A stretch of DNA of 64,000 nt from Escarpia spicata (Eukaryota; Annelida; Polychaeta; Sabellida; Siboglinidae): assembly GCA_963995525.1 (NCBI GenBank), contig OZ023206.1:22498871-22562870 (forward strand). The letters run 5' to 3'. Made by a program: the position numbers and the translations under genes. Of the stretch, positions 38,699 through 46,550 are shown piece by piece. Numbering within the stretch: position 1 is the stretch's first letter; every line of letters starts with the position of its first letter. The notes below the pieces were generated by a model that was not told the DNA's origin, made no database searches, and saw only the letters and a program-made list of their open reading frames with translations.

Positions 38699-39153
38699 AT
38701 GGAGTATCCTATACATTTCGGAGGGTCGGTGTCGTTCCTGTCGAATATGTATCCGTGTCGAGTCGCGGCGTACGGTCGGAGCTTTCGGTCCGTAGAGCAC
38801 GTTTATCAGTATGGAAAAGCGATGTTTAACGAAGACGTCGAAGGGGCCGAATCCATCAAACAGTCGTGGTCGGCCTACATCGCAAAACGACGAAGTTAGA
38901 AAATCGTGAAAAAGGAACGGGCGACGAATGGAACGCCGTTAGGGTCGAGTGCATGAAGAGCCTGTTGATGGCTAAGTTCGGAGGGACAAAGAAGTCGAAA
39001 GACGCCCTATTGGCTACGGGAAAAGCCGAACTAGTGGAGTGGGTACCGTCGTGCGAGGGCTTCTGGGGTACGAAACTCGGAGGTGGAGAGGGACAAAATA
39101 TGCTCGGTATATTACTGATGGAAGTGCGGGAAGCGTATAGACGAAACGAATAA
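38699..39153 (+). pseudogene. NADAR-domain protein, left TIR copy, broken
   Basis: Same gene as 45510-45965 but with TGG to TAG at codon 67 (after YIAKRRS) and a one-base loss about ten bases later, which shifts the frame. The shifted frame stays open to 39153 and keeps GFWGTKLGGGEGQNMLG. The stop overlaps an AATAAA. See the right-hand copy for the domain call. Confidence 0.85.
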
Positions 39154-39191
39154 AAAGTCATCGTTCGTCCCCGCGCGCGCCAATCGTGAAT

Positions 39192-39695
39192 ATGTGCGCG
39201 CCGTTGAAGCATCCCTTTACGTGTATAGTGGCCGGCCCCACGGGTTGCGGTAAGACTACTTTTGTCGCTCGCCTAATACAGCACGCTGACACTATGATCG
39301 AGCAGCCGCCGGAGAAATTCCTGTGGTGCTACGGCCAGTGGCAATCCGCCTACGCCTCTAGTCCAGCCAAAATAGAATTCGTAGACGGCCTACCGGATCC
39401 GAAGCGTTTAGACGCTGAAACGAGGACCCTTCTAGTACTCGATGACCTCATGGAAGAAACCGATAGCAGGGTCACGACCCTGTTTACTAAAAAAAGCCAT
39501 CACTGTAACACGTCCGTCGTACAACTGCTGCAGAATATTTTTCCAAAAGGGAAAGAAAACCGCACAATTAGTCTCAACGCTCAATACATGGTGCTATTCA
39601 AGAGCCCCCGGGACGCCGGACAAGTAGGTCACCTAGCAAAGCAGATGTATCCGGGCAATGAAACATACGAGGCAGTCGAAAACCTGCGGGAGTGA
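39192..39695 (+). pseudogene. Polinton packaging ATPase, left copy, C-terminally truncated by the TIR boundary
   Basis: FtsK/HerA (A32-like) DNA-packaging ATPase. Walker A is AGPTGCGKTTF (residues ~16-26), Walker B is TLLVLDDLMEE, then the family block SHH...QNIFPKGK and SLNAQYMVLFKSPRD. The frame is intact from ATG 39192 to ~39650. It then leaves homology at the TIR inner end and finishes on unrelated codons at 39695, so the last ~50 family residues are missing. It starts 39 nt after the NADAR stop, in the same direction. Confidence 0.85.
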
Positions 39696-40660
39696 AAAGG
39701 CGATCGAAAATGATCGCGCGTGCCCGAAATGCGGCCGGTCTTACTGCCAGCGCACCCATATGTTGAGACATCTGAAGGTCTGCGGCGGAAAGCCGCCGCC
39801 AGCGGCGCCACATGACGGTCCTAGCGATCAGCCGCCGCCACCTAGCGAACAAGACGACGAGCTATCGGCCGGTCTACGGCGCGTCGTGGAGGAGCACTGG
39901 TCTAACATAGAGACGTCGGTGTCGCGCGGCCCTATACAGTCCCGCTATAATTTTCAATTGACCGCCTGTTTGGACACTAGGGAACTCGAACCCCGACTAA
40001 GACGAATGTTCGAGGCGCAAACGAACGCGTTTAAGATAAACGTAAGCTACGCGTTTATCTTACGCCACAAGGAGTGGGGTCGCTACCGCTATTTCCATTC
40101 GTCCTGTTATTGCTGCGGCCGCCTCCTGGAAGGCCGCGCCCTCGTTACCGACGCCCGTTCGTTCGAGCGCTTCCTCGACGCCGTCCGTACGCGCGAAGTT
40201 CTTCAGTACGTGATAGCGCAGCACCCCGACTCGGGGTGGGTCGCCGAATTGGTGATGAACGCGACCTACTTTCTGAACGCCATCATAATCCACCCTATCG
40301 GTTGCGCCGGCGCGCAACTCCCCGCCTACCTGCGCGCCAGCAATGCAGTCGTCACGCTAGTGAAAGATCGACGGGGCAATCCCTACGCGGATAATCTATG
40401 CCTATTCCGTTGTCTGGCCCTTCATAAGCGACAAATAGCGACGGGCAGCGATGCCGACGTCGATCGTTTGACGGCTCCCGCCAAACGTCTATACGACGAC
40501 TACTGCAGAGCCACCGGCACGACTCCGTTCGACTGCGTCCCCCTGAACGACCTCGACAGGGTGGTGGCGGTTTCGGCGTCAACTTGATCGTCTATCGACT
40601 GACGGAGGCCGACACCGCCGAATTGGTCCGTCGGTCGCTCAACGCGTCGAGGGACGTCAG
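39658..40660 (+). pseudogene. Protein-primed DNA polymerase B, N-terminal part only
   Basis: Opens with a C2H2-like finger (CPKCGRSYCQRTHMLRH), then a Pro-rich stretch. Then comes the N-terminal region typical of Polinton/adintovirus PolB, including RYNFQLTACLD near residue 100 and NLCLFRCLALHKRQ near residue 240. The main frame ends at 40587 after a shift near 40560; the neighbouring frame continues with family-like FGVNLIVYRLTE to ~40650. The exonuclease and polymerase domains, with all catalytic motifs, are absent. The gene meets the major capsid remnant head-on at a deletion junction. Confidence 0.8.
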
Positions 40661-40774
40661 CGGCTGGTAATCGATCCACTGACCGCTCTCGATGCTCGTC
40701 TGCGTCGACGGCAAGGCGAACAGGTTCAGTTCGCTCTTTACGCCCTCGCACGACTGCCGATGCACAAACGCCGT
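40640..40774 (-). pseudogene. Major capsid protein (hexon-like), N-terminal remnant
   Basis: Too short to appear as an ORF. On the minus strand from 40774 it reads AFVHRQSCEGVKSELNLF, then LPSTQTSIESGQWIDY and QPLTSL. This resembles the start of Polinton double-jelly-roll major capsid proteins (CVKSEL.LF..P.TQTSIE). The codon at the usual start position is ACG, not ATG. After ~45 codons the homology ends at the PolB junction. It begins two bases after the pX-like gene stops, as expected for the compact capsid block. Confidence 0.68.
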
Positions 40775-40775
40775 T

Positions 40776-41186
40776 CTAGCCGGTGACGAATATATTGTCC
40801 GATAACGTCCGTTCCGGGCATCGCCGCTTCTTCTTACTGATCGTCGCCGCCTTACCCGGTGGTTTTAGACGTCGTCGTTTTTTCGTCGGCGACTTATTTA
40901 GCAGGTCGTCGAGAAGGTCGGCGCCGGCCTGTTTCGCGCGTCGTTTTACCGACTGTTTGAGATTCTTGCCGGCGACGACGTCCTGCGCCACGCGTACGCC
41001 CGTATTAAGGGCGCGCTTACCCAACGCCACGGCATCTTTCTTGATAAACGGCATGGCGCTTCGAAACAGAATCCCGAAGAGATTCCCCAGACCGTGTCCC
41101 CGCTGCCCTCGACCACCGACGAAGACCGGTAGAGCGCCGCCGACCTGTCGAACATAGTAGACTTCGTACGCGTTACGCGGCGTCAT
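40776..41186 (-). CDS. pX-like virion core/minor protein of the Polinton
   Basis: 136 residues from ATG 41186. A Gly-rich N-terminus (GGRGQRGHGLGNLFGILFR) leads to an amphipathic, Lys/Arg-rich helix region and a basic C-terminus (KSPTKKRRRLKPPGK). This matches the small pX-like protein next to the capsid genes in Polintons and adintoviruses. Presumed to be a DNA-binding or membrane-active virion component. The frame is intact. It lies between the penton-like gene (44 nt upstream) and the capsid remnant. Confidence 0.72.
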   Translation of the reverse strand: MTPRNAYEVYYVRQVGGALPVFVGGRGQRGHGLGNLFGILFRSAMPFIKKDAVALGKRALNTGVRVAQDVVAGKNLKQSVKRRAKQAGADLLDDLLNKSPTKKRRRLKPPGKAATISKKKRRCPERTLSDNIFVTG

Positions 41187-41229
41187 CGTCAAAACAGTTT
41201 AGATTTGCAGCGTCTGATGTGAAGCGTCG

Positions 41230-42021
41230 TCACGAGTTTTTCCCCTCGAATGGTATCGGTTGACCGATATCGTCCCTTATATCGATCTCGACCGACTCGA
41301 ATTGTCGCCGCAGCAGAGGTACGTATTGGACGCGGTCGAAGACATTCGAGATATTGAGTCCGTTCGACCCGTAGACGGGGACGACTCGAAGGAGCGGTGC
41401 AAGCACGTCACCGACGACGCGCGGTTCCACGATGTCGGTGTACACGTACAGGGTGTCGATTCCCGCGTTTATGTCCACCGTATGCCGGCCTTCGTACTCG
41501 TCGGTATACGCGCCGAGGTCGTCGGTGCTGATGAGGGGGCTCGCGACGACGTCCGATTTGAAACCTAGTACGTTCTTCAGACGGCTCCTATGGGGAAAGT
41601 GAAATTCGACACCCGGCGATAGATATAGCGTCATCCGGTTGGTGATGGGGCTGTACTCCAGGCGGGCCTTGACTTGATCGGTGCTCAGTTTCATCAGCGC
41701 CTCGTTGATTTTATGCATCAACTCGTAACCGCTGTTGTAAAAGCCGTGCGGAATGTCGCCCTGTCGGAAAACCGCCTCGCCGTCGCGGCTAAACGGTTCA
41801 CTGTCCACCGCCCCGCAAGCCAGGAAGAAGTACGCGTCCGCGGCTCTTACGTTGTACCACGTATGCGGATACTGTAGCGTTACTACAACGCTTTCCCATT
41901 GACCCGACAGGACGATGCGTTGCGGCAGAATCGTGGTGTAGTGAGTCAACGTGTTTTCGGGGTGCGCCTTCATTGACGCGTTGCTCGGTAGGGTCAGGTA
42001 AAAGTCAGACGATGCCGCCAT
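41230..42021 (-). CDS. Penton-like minor capsid protein (single jelly-roll family) of the Polinton
   Basis: 263 residues, intact, ATG at 42021. Recognised by the N-terminal pattern FYLTLPSNAS, NTLTHYTTILPQRI and LSGQWESVVVTLQYPHTWYN, which recurs in Polinton and adintovirus minor capsid proteins. The C-terminal part contains LYVYTDIVEPRVVGD and LLRVVPV, also typical. It would form the capsid vertices. The gene overlaps the end of the upstream small membrane protein by about 17 nt. One of the few Polinton genes here without damage. Confidence 0.78.
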   Translation of the reverse strand: MAASSDFYLTLPSNASMKAHPENTLTHYTTILPQRIVLSGQWESVVVTLQYPHTWYNVRAADAYFFLACGAVDSEPFSRDGEAVFRQGDIPHGFYNSGYELMHKINEALMKLSTDQVKARLEYSPITNRMTLYLSPGVEFHFPHRSRLKNVLGFKSDVVASPLISTDDLGAYTDEYEGRHTVDINAGIDTLYVYTDIVEPRVVGDVLAPLLRVVPVYGSNGLNISNVFDRVQYVPLLRRQFESVEIDIRDDIGQPIPFEGKNS

Positions 42022-42327
42022 CGCGCTGACTCATAGATGGACTCGGGAGTAGGTAACCGAGACAGCTACTCAACAGCGCCGTCCACAGGTTGGAGTAGCC
42101 CTGACTTTCGTCAGATTGTATATACTCACGACGATGACCGTGTATAAGACGACGAGCTGGCACAGGAAGATGATCTCGGCTTTAGGGTATTCGTTCCGGC
42201 AGAAATGCCATGGAACGTGTTCGCGGATGGAGGGGGTGGTAGACTCGGTAGCGTCGACCCAATCTGCGGTTGTTGTTACGTCGACGTTGAAGCAGTCTGC
42301 GGCGACGGCTGTCTCCTCGTCGGTCAT
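42005..42327 (-). pseudogene. Small single-pass membrane protein of the Polinton, frameshifted
   Basis: ATG 42327. An acidic N-terminal domain is followed by a helix IIFLCQLVVLYTVIVVSIYN at residues ~53-72. The frame is lost just after NLTK. The neighbouring frame carries the LWTALLSSCLGYLLPSP tail seen in this Polinton family and ends near 42005 inside the penton-like start. Function unknown. The position directly before the penton gene is conserved in related elements as I remember them. Confidence 0.65.
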
Positions 42328-42459
42328 CGTAGCGCCACTGCGCTCTCGTTGTGCAGCGCCCTCCTTTATATTCGTCGTCGTCGCACCCTAACTCGTGTAG
42401 TCGACAGCATATCCAATGTCGCGTCCACGACATGACTACTACCGTCCGACGTCCTCCTC

Positions 42460-43585
42460 CTACTCTTTATAGTCCACTAGCGCCTTGGCGTCGATCCAGC
42501 TGTTGAACGAAGCTGGATAGCCGCTCCATTTCACGAGCACCTCCGCTGCGCCCCCCTTACGACGACGACGCTGTAGAACGGCCTCCACGCGATACAGTTT
42601 GTCCTTCGGGACGACTACGCGTTGCAGTTCCGATTCGTAGAAGGTGCCGTCTAGCGGCGTCCCGGCGTCGTCCTCCAGTCGATACACGGGCGGCTCGGAC
42701 GGGTGCGCTTCTACGACGGTGAAGAGCTCTTCTCTCCAGTTAGCCATGTACCCTTTTTTGAACCGACCATTCGCCTTGCTGATGCGTTCGCGGTCTCCCT
42801 CTCGCAGTTTCAGTTTGCTGCCGCCGCCGTCGCCGCCGCCGTACAGCCTTTGCCATACGCTCTCCTGATTCGCGGCGTTACCGCTCGCCGGTGTCCTACC
42901 GATGCTTCGGTGGTAGGCGTTGTTGTACGACCGTACGAGATGCGGCAACGGCTCTACGTATCGCAGCGTGTGATGTTTCGTAAAATATCGCCACATGCGC
43001 CTCTTCAACGTCCTATTGAACCGCTCCACGACACTCGCTTTAGTCTCCTCGTTATGCGTCACGAAATGGTGGACGCCGTAGTCTTTCAAGAGTTTCTGTA
43101 GGGGTCTGTTGAGAAACTCCGTCCCCTTATCGGTCTACAGTGCATTCGGCGGCTGTTCCTCCCGCAGCAGGGTCTCGAAGGCCGCGACGAGCGCCTGGCC
43201 GGATTTACTCTTCAACGGGACGCACCACGTCCGCTTCGAGAAGACGTCGATAACCGTCAATAGGAAGGTTATGCCGTTCTTGTGTTTTTCAGTGTAGTCT
43301 CGTCGACCAAATCCGCTTGCCACTGCTGGTTTCGACCGCCTACGATAACGCAGCGTCGTTTGAAATGTCGTTTATCCGGCTTGTGCAGGGTGTACGTATC
43401 CTGCGCCGCTAGCCACCGCTTGACGATCGGTTTGCGCACTACGGCCGCCCCCTGTGCAACGCGTCGACGCCGTCGTAACTGCACGCCTGTTTCGGATCGT
43501 GATAGACGCGCTTCAGGCGGTCGTCGTCGTCTCGTTGAGTTCGACGCTTTCGTTTTGCGCGACGACGAGGCCGCCCGGACACCAT
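42460..43585 (-). pseudogene. Polinton retroviral-type integrase with C-terminal chromodomain, broken
   Basis: ATG 43585. The N-terminal YHDPKQACSYDGVDAL and WLAAQDTYTLHKP segments precede the rve core. Catalytic acidic residues are expected in WQADLVD, TDKGTEF and NEETKASVVERFNRT. The tail YRVEAVLQRRRRKGGAAEVL with VKWSGYPASFNSW is a chromodomain. Breaks: a shift near 43440, a shift near 43300, and a TAG just before TDKGTEF (43136-43138). The last 209 residues, 42460-43089, stay open. It would insert the element; the chromodomain may guide targeting. Confidence 0.88.
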
Positions 43586-43692
43586 GACGATGATAAACGA
43601 TCGCGATTGACGAAGACTAATATACAAATATAGAGAGCGACGGCCGCTACGGCGATGACGAGGATGACGATTGCCGACCTTCGAGGGCTCAT
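43513..43692 (-). CDS. Small predicted membrane protein overlapping the integrase start
   Basis: 59 residues from ATG 43692, with a hydrophobic helix SAIVILVIAVAAVALYICIL at residues 6-25 after a basic MSPRR. It starts seven bases after the preceding gene stops (43699) and overlaps the integrase 5' end by 73 nt in another frame. The tight spacing matches the rest of the block. No homologue recalled. Confidence 0.42.
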   Translation of the reverse strand: MSPRRSAIVILVIAVAAVALYICILVFVNRDRLSSSWCPGGLVVAQNESVELNETTTTA

Positions 43693-43698
43693 TGCTCT

Positions 43699-44459
43699 TT
43701 AATACGTCTCCCACGCCGACTCCGAGACTCTGCTACGCCGTTTTCTACCCGTCTCTTTTACAGCTGGCCGCCGGTCCGTCTCATTTTCAGCTAGCCGCCG
43801 GTGTTGCTGCATCCACGTCACTCCGAGACGACTGCGTTTACCCGGCGTCGTCGCCGCCTCTTCTAGCCGCTTCGGCTGCTGCATGTACGTTCGATACCGG
43901 GGGTTACCGACGAACTCCATAGGAATGTTCAGACCCCTCATACGCTCCCCGAACGCTTTCCACCCTACAGGTGGCGCCATCTTCTTTCGCGTTCGCATGA
44001 GATCGTTCACGAGGTCGACCATGCCCGCAAGAGTTTGACCGTCGTACACGAACTCGCCGCGGGCGTTCCATCGACACAACGGATCGGTTTTCATTTTTGC
44101 GATAAGGCGGGTGGCTTTTCCTTTCAGAGTTTTCGGCACGCTGTCCACGATCTCGCGTTCTATAGCGTTCAAAGGAGGCTCCGCCTCCTCAACCGGTGGC
44201 GCCGCTGCCGTCTCGTTGTTCACCACCGACACGCGTACCGGTTGCGCCGCTCGAGCCGCCTCTAGCGCGTTGTAACGACTCAGCAGTTGATTGTACGACG
44301 CCACCTTGTCGTGTTCGACCGGTCTAGAACATTCTTCATGTCGCTGTCCAGGCTACTCATTGCATGTGATCGGGTCTTGCTCGGCGGCTGGTCGATAAGC
44401 GGCAAGAGGCTCTCCAGCAACCCCGGGTCGACCAACGCCAACTTCTTCGCGTGCTGCAT
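43699..44459 (-). pseudogene. Conserved Polinton protein of unknown function, one frameshift
   Basis: ATG 44459 (MQHAKKLALVDPGLLESLLP). The frame breaks near 44310 (after DMKNVLDRS) and continues as SYNQLLSRYNALEAA, EREIVDSVPKTLKGKATRLI and PLCRWNARGEFVYDG to 43699. The layout recalls a widespread Polinton protein sometimes named PX, with a short N-terminal segment, a coiled-coil-like part and a folded domain of ~90 residues. Starts three bases after the stop of the next gene. Confidence 0.65.
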
Positions 44460-44461
44460 CT

Positions 44462-44812
44462 TCACCCCCCGATAACCTGCCTGAGCAGGGGGAGGAAGAC
44501 GGTACTCGCTAACGGTGCTAGCAGCGCCGTCAGAAGACCCCCCGCTCCCGATTGCAGGATGGCCCGCCTCTGTCTGACGGGTACTCTTTTGTCCGCTAGC
44601 TTATGCAAGTGGTTCCTGTATTTTAGCAGTACTCTTTTCTCCTTCTTCGATAGTTTCACGTTCCCTTTCAGAATGTTGTACGCGCAATCGCACAGACTAC
44701 AGTTGAGGTCGGAGTCCGCGTGGGCGAGTACGGCTTTTCGCAGCTCGATTTTCCTCTTATATCTACTCAGCATCTGCAGGGCCAGGATATGTCTCTTCAC
44801 GCGGTCCGTCAT
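44462..44812 (-). CDS. Small conserved Polinton protein of unknown function
   Basis: 116 residues, intact, ATG 44812. Basic and helical. The core CNCAYNIL-like segment (LCDCAYNILKGNVKLSKKEK, then LLKYRNHLHKLADKRVPV) is familiar from Polintons of many invertebrates. The C-terminus is a Gly/Leu-rich hydrophobic stretch (GGLLTALLAPLASTVFLPLL). Function unknown. Co-oriented with its neighbours at 3- and 47-nt spacing. Confidence 0.68.
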   Translation of the reverse strand: MTDRVKRHILALQMLSRYKRKIELRKAVLAHADSDLNCSLCDCAYNILKGNVKLSKKEKRVLLKYRNHLHKLADKRVPVRQRRAILQSGAGGLLTALLAPLASTVFLPLLRQVIGG

Positions 44813-44858
44813 CCTTAAAGCGAATGACGCGCGCGGTGATGCCCCCCTCTTTTTATAG

Positions 44859-45471
44859 TCACTTCCTGATGTAGACGTCCTGGAGGCGGTCGTCTAGAAA
44901 AATACACGTGCGCAGGCGCATGTCTTCCTCCGTTTCCTGTTTCAGGTCTACGATGAGATAACCGTATGCCGCTGACGTGGCGTCTTTGAAGGCCTCGAGC
45001 ATGTAGTTGACCTTGCCCGGATACATCTGCTTTGCTAGGTGACCTACTTGTCCGGCGTCCCGGGGGCTCTTGAATAGCACCATGTATTGAGCGTTCAGAA
45101 TAATTGTGCGGTTTTCTTTCCCTTTTGGAAAAATATTCTGCAGCAGTTGTACGTGCTACAGTAATGGCTTTTTTAGTAAACAGGGCAGTGACCCTGCTAT
45201 CGGTTTCTTCCATGATGTCATCGAGTACTAGAAGCGTCCTCGTTTCGGCATCTAAACGCTTCGGATCCGGTAGGCCGTCTACGAATTCTATTTTGGCTGG
45301 CATAGAAGCGTAGGCAGATTGCCACTGGCCGTAGCACCACAGGAATTTCTCCGGCGACTGCTCGATCATAGTGTCAGCGTGTTGTATTAGGCGAGTGACA
45401 AAAGTAGTCTTACCGCACCCCGTGGGGCCGGCCACTATACACGTAAAGGGATGATTCAACGGCGCGCACAT
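44859..45471 (-). pseudogene. Polinton packaging ATPase, right copy, full length but frameshifted
   Basis: ATG 45471. Walker A and B are intact (GPTGCGKT; LLVLDDIMEE). Relative to the left copy it has lost one A from an A-run and five bases just after, near 45140-45175, so the frame changes. The neighbouring frame (45083-44859) continues with MVLFKSPRD and the C-terminal part that the left copy lacks, ending DDRLQDVYIRK. This is the ancestral gene position; the left copy arose by TIR extension. Confidence 0.85.
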
Positions 45472-45509
45472 ATTCACGATTGGCGCGCGCGGGGACGAAC
45501 GATGACTTT

Positions 45510-45965
45510 TTATTCGTTTCGTCTATACGCTTCGCGCACCTCCATCAATAATTTACCGAGCATATTTTGTCCCTCTCCACCTCCGAGTTTCGTACCCCAG
45601 AAGCCCTCGCACGACGATACCCACTCCACTAGTTCGGCTTTTCCCGTAACTAATAGGGCGTCTTTCAATTTCTTTGTCCCTCCGAACTTAGCCATCAACA
45701 GGCTCTTCATGCACTCGACCCTAACGGCGTTCCATTCGTCGCCCGTTCTCTTTTTCACGATTTTCCAACTTCGTCGTTTTGCGATGTAGGCCGACCACGA
45801 CTGTTTGATGGATTCGGCCCCTTCGACATCTTCGTTAATCATCGCTTTTCCATATTGATAAGCGTGCTCTACGGACCGAAAGCCCCGACCGTACGCCGCG
45901 ACTTCACACGGATACATATTCGACAGGAACGAAACCGACCCTACGAAATGTATAGGAGACTCCAT
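45510..45965 (-). CDS. NADAR-domain protein (YbiA-like N-glycosidase family), intact right TIR copy
   Basis: 151 residues, ATG 45965. Family pattern throughout: FLSNMYPC near residue 13, FRSVEHAYQYGKA at 29-41, a central basic segment, MKSLLMAKF at ~85-93, LVTGKAELVEW, then GFWGTKLGGGEGQNMLGKLL near the C-terminus. NADAR proteins include the bacterial YbiA and phage or toxin-antitoxin enzymes that cleave N-glycosidic bonds of ADP-ribose-type substrates. The normal family length is ~150-180, so this copy looks complete. A TATA box lies 46 nt upstream and the ATPase begins 38 nt downstream in the same direction. The role in the element is unknown: counter-defence, nucleotide-damage repair or reversal of ADP-ribosylation are all inference. 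Confidence 0.9.
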   Translation of the reverse strand: MESPIHFVGSVSFLSNMYPCEVAAYGRGFRSVEHAYQYGKAMINEDVEGAESIKQSWSAYIAKRRSWKIVKKRTGDEWNAVRVECMKSLLMAKFGGTKKLKDALLVTGKAELVEWVSSCEGFWGTKLGGGEGQNMLGKLLMEVREAYRRNE

Positions 45966-46010
45966 ACCGCCTTCACTCCGCGACTGGCCACACCGCTTCT
46001 CGCCCGCGCT

Positions 46011-46020
46011 ATATATAAAA
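46011..46020 (-). promoter_or_regulatory. TATA box upstream of the right NADAR gene
   Basis: Mirror of 38644-38653, at the same distance from its ATG. Confidence 0.65.
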
Positions 46021-46107
46021 GACCCGTAAGTATCTACACAACCGCTAGGACACCGTAGGAGCCGCTAGAGGGGAGCTCCAGAAGACAGCTGTCAATCAAA
46101 GGTACAT

Positions 46108-46224
46108 TGACCTGGTGACCTAGTGATCAAGTGACCTACTGACCTACTCTAGTGACCTAGTGACCTACTGACCTAGACCTAGTGACCTACTCTAGTGACC
46201 TACTGACCTACTGACCTACTGACT
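46108..46224 (-). promoter_or_regulatory. AGGTCA (TGACCT) direct-repeat array in the right TIR
   Basis: About ten TGACCT hexamers on the plus strand, many separated by AG or AC. Copy number and spacing differ slightly from the left array. Confidence 0.5.
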
Positions 46225-46544
46225 AAGCATTAAGTCGAATTATGGTAATCAATTTTGTTAATTACTTAGAACAAGTGCCAGGTCTTTACGTCATTAAGCA
46301 TTAAGCCTAATTAGACGCCATATAGCCGTTAGATGACGGTTCCAGCGGGGAAGTTGACAGCTGTCAATCAAAGGGTAATTAGGATTTTTTATAAGTAAGA
46401 AGATAAGAGGATTTTTTATAAGTATGGATTAAAACTTAGGAAAAAATGAGTCGGGGTCATAAAAGGATTTTTTATAAGTAGATGTTCCTTTGATGTTCAT
46501 GATTAATCGTTTTGCACGGGGGCAAACGGGGCACGACTACTACT

Positions 46545-46550
46545 AACGGA
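46545..46550. repeat. Target-site duplication, right (AACGGA)
   Basis: Identical to 38051-38056. Confidence 0.93.

Larger units (their letters stand above)
38057..39658 (+). repeat. Polinton left terminal inverted repeat
   Basis: Matches the reverse complement of 45013-46544 with scattered substitutions and indels. It contains subterminal TTATAAAAAATCC-type repeats, the palindrome TTGACAGCTGTCAA (~38307), an AGGTCA array, a TATA box, a NADAR gene and the front of the ATPase gene. The inner limit, CCGGGCAA, falls in mid-codon of the ATPase and at the PolB start. Confidence 0.94.
38057..46544. mobile_element. Polinton (Maverick) element, 8488-bp deletion derivative
   Basis: Termini are AGTAGTAGTCGTGC on the left and its reverse complement on the right (5'-AG ... 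CT-3'), flanked by a perfect 6-bp duplication. Both features are diagnostic of Polintons. TIRs are 38057-39658 and 45013-46544. The gene set includes NADAR (in both TIRs), packaging ATPase, PolB N-terminus, major capsid N-terminus, pX-like core protein, penton-like capsid protein, integrase with chromodomain, small membrane proteins and two conserved small proteins. Typical Polintons are 15-20 kb. Here most of PolB, most of the major capsid gene and any protease are missing. GC content is visibly higher than in the flanks. Several genes are broken, so it cannot be autonomous as assembled. Confidence 0.95.
45013..46544 (-). repeat. Polinton right terminal inverted repeat
   Basis: Reverse complement of 38057-39658. 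About 70 bp shorter because of indels in the subterminal TTATAAAA repeats and the AGGTCA array. Confidence 0.94.

Noticed and set aside
40352..40751. Minus-strand basic ORFs opposite PolB
   Set aside because: Shadows of the GC-rich PolB frame. Only the capsid-like frame from 40774 has recognisable sequence.
42460..43585. LTR retrotransposon integrase
   Set aside because: Gene context (penton, pX, ATPase, PolB), 6-bp TSD and AG/CT inverted termini identify a Polinton; no gag, protease or RT frame is nearby.
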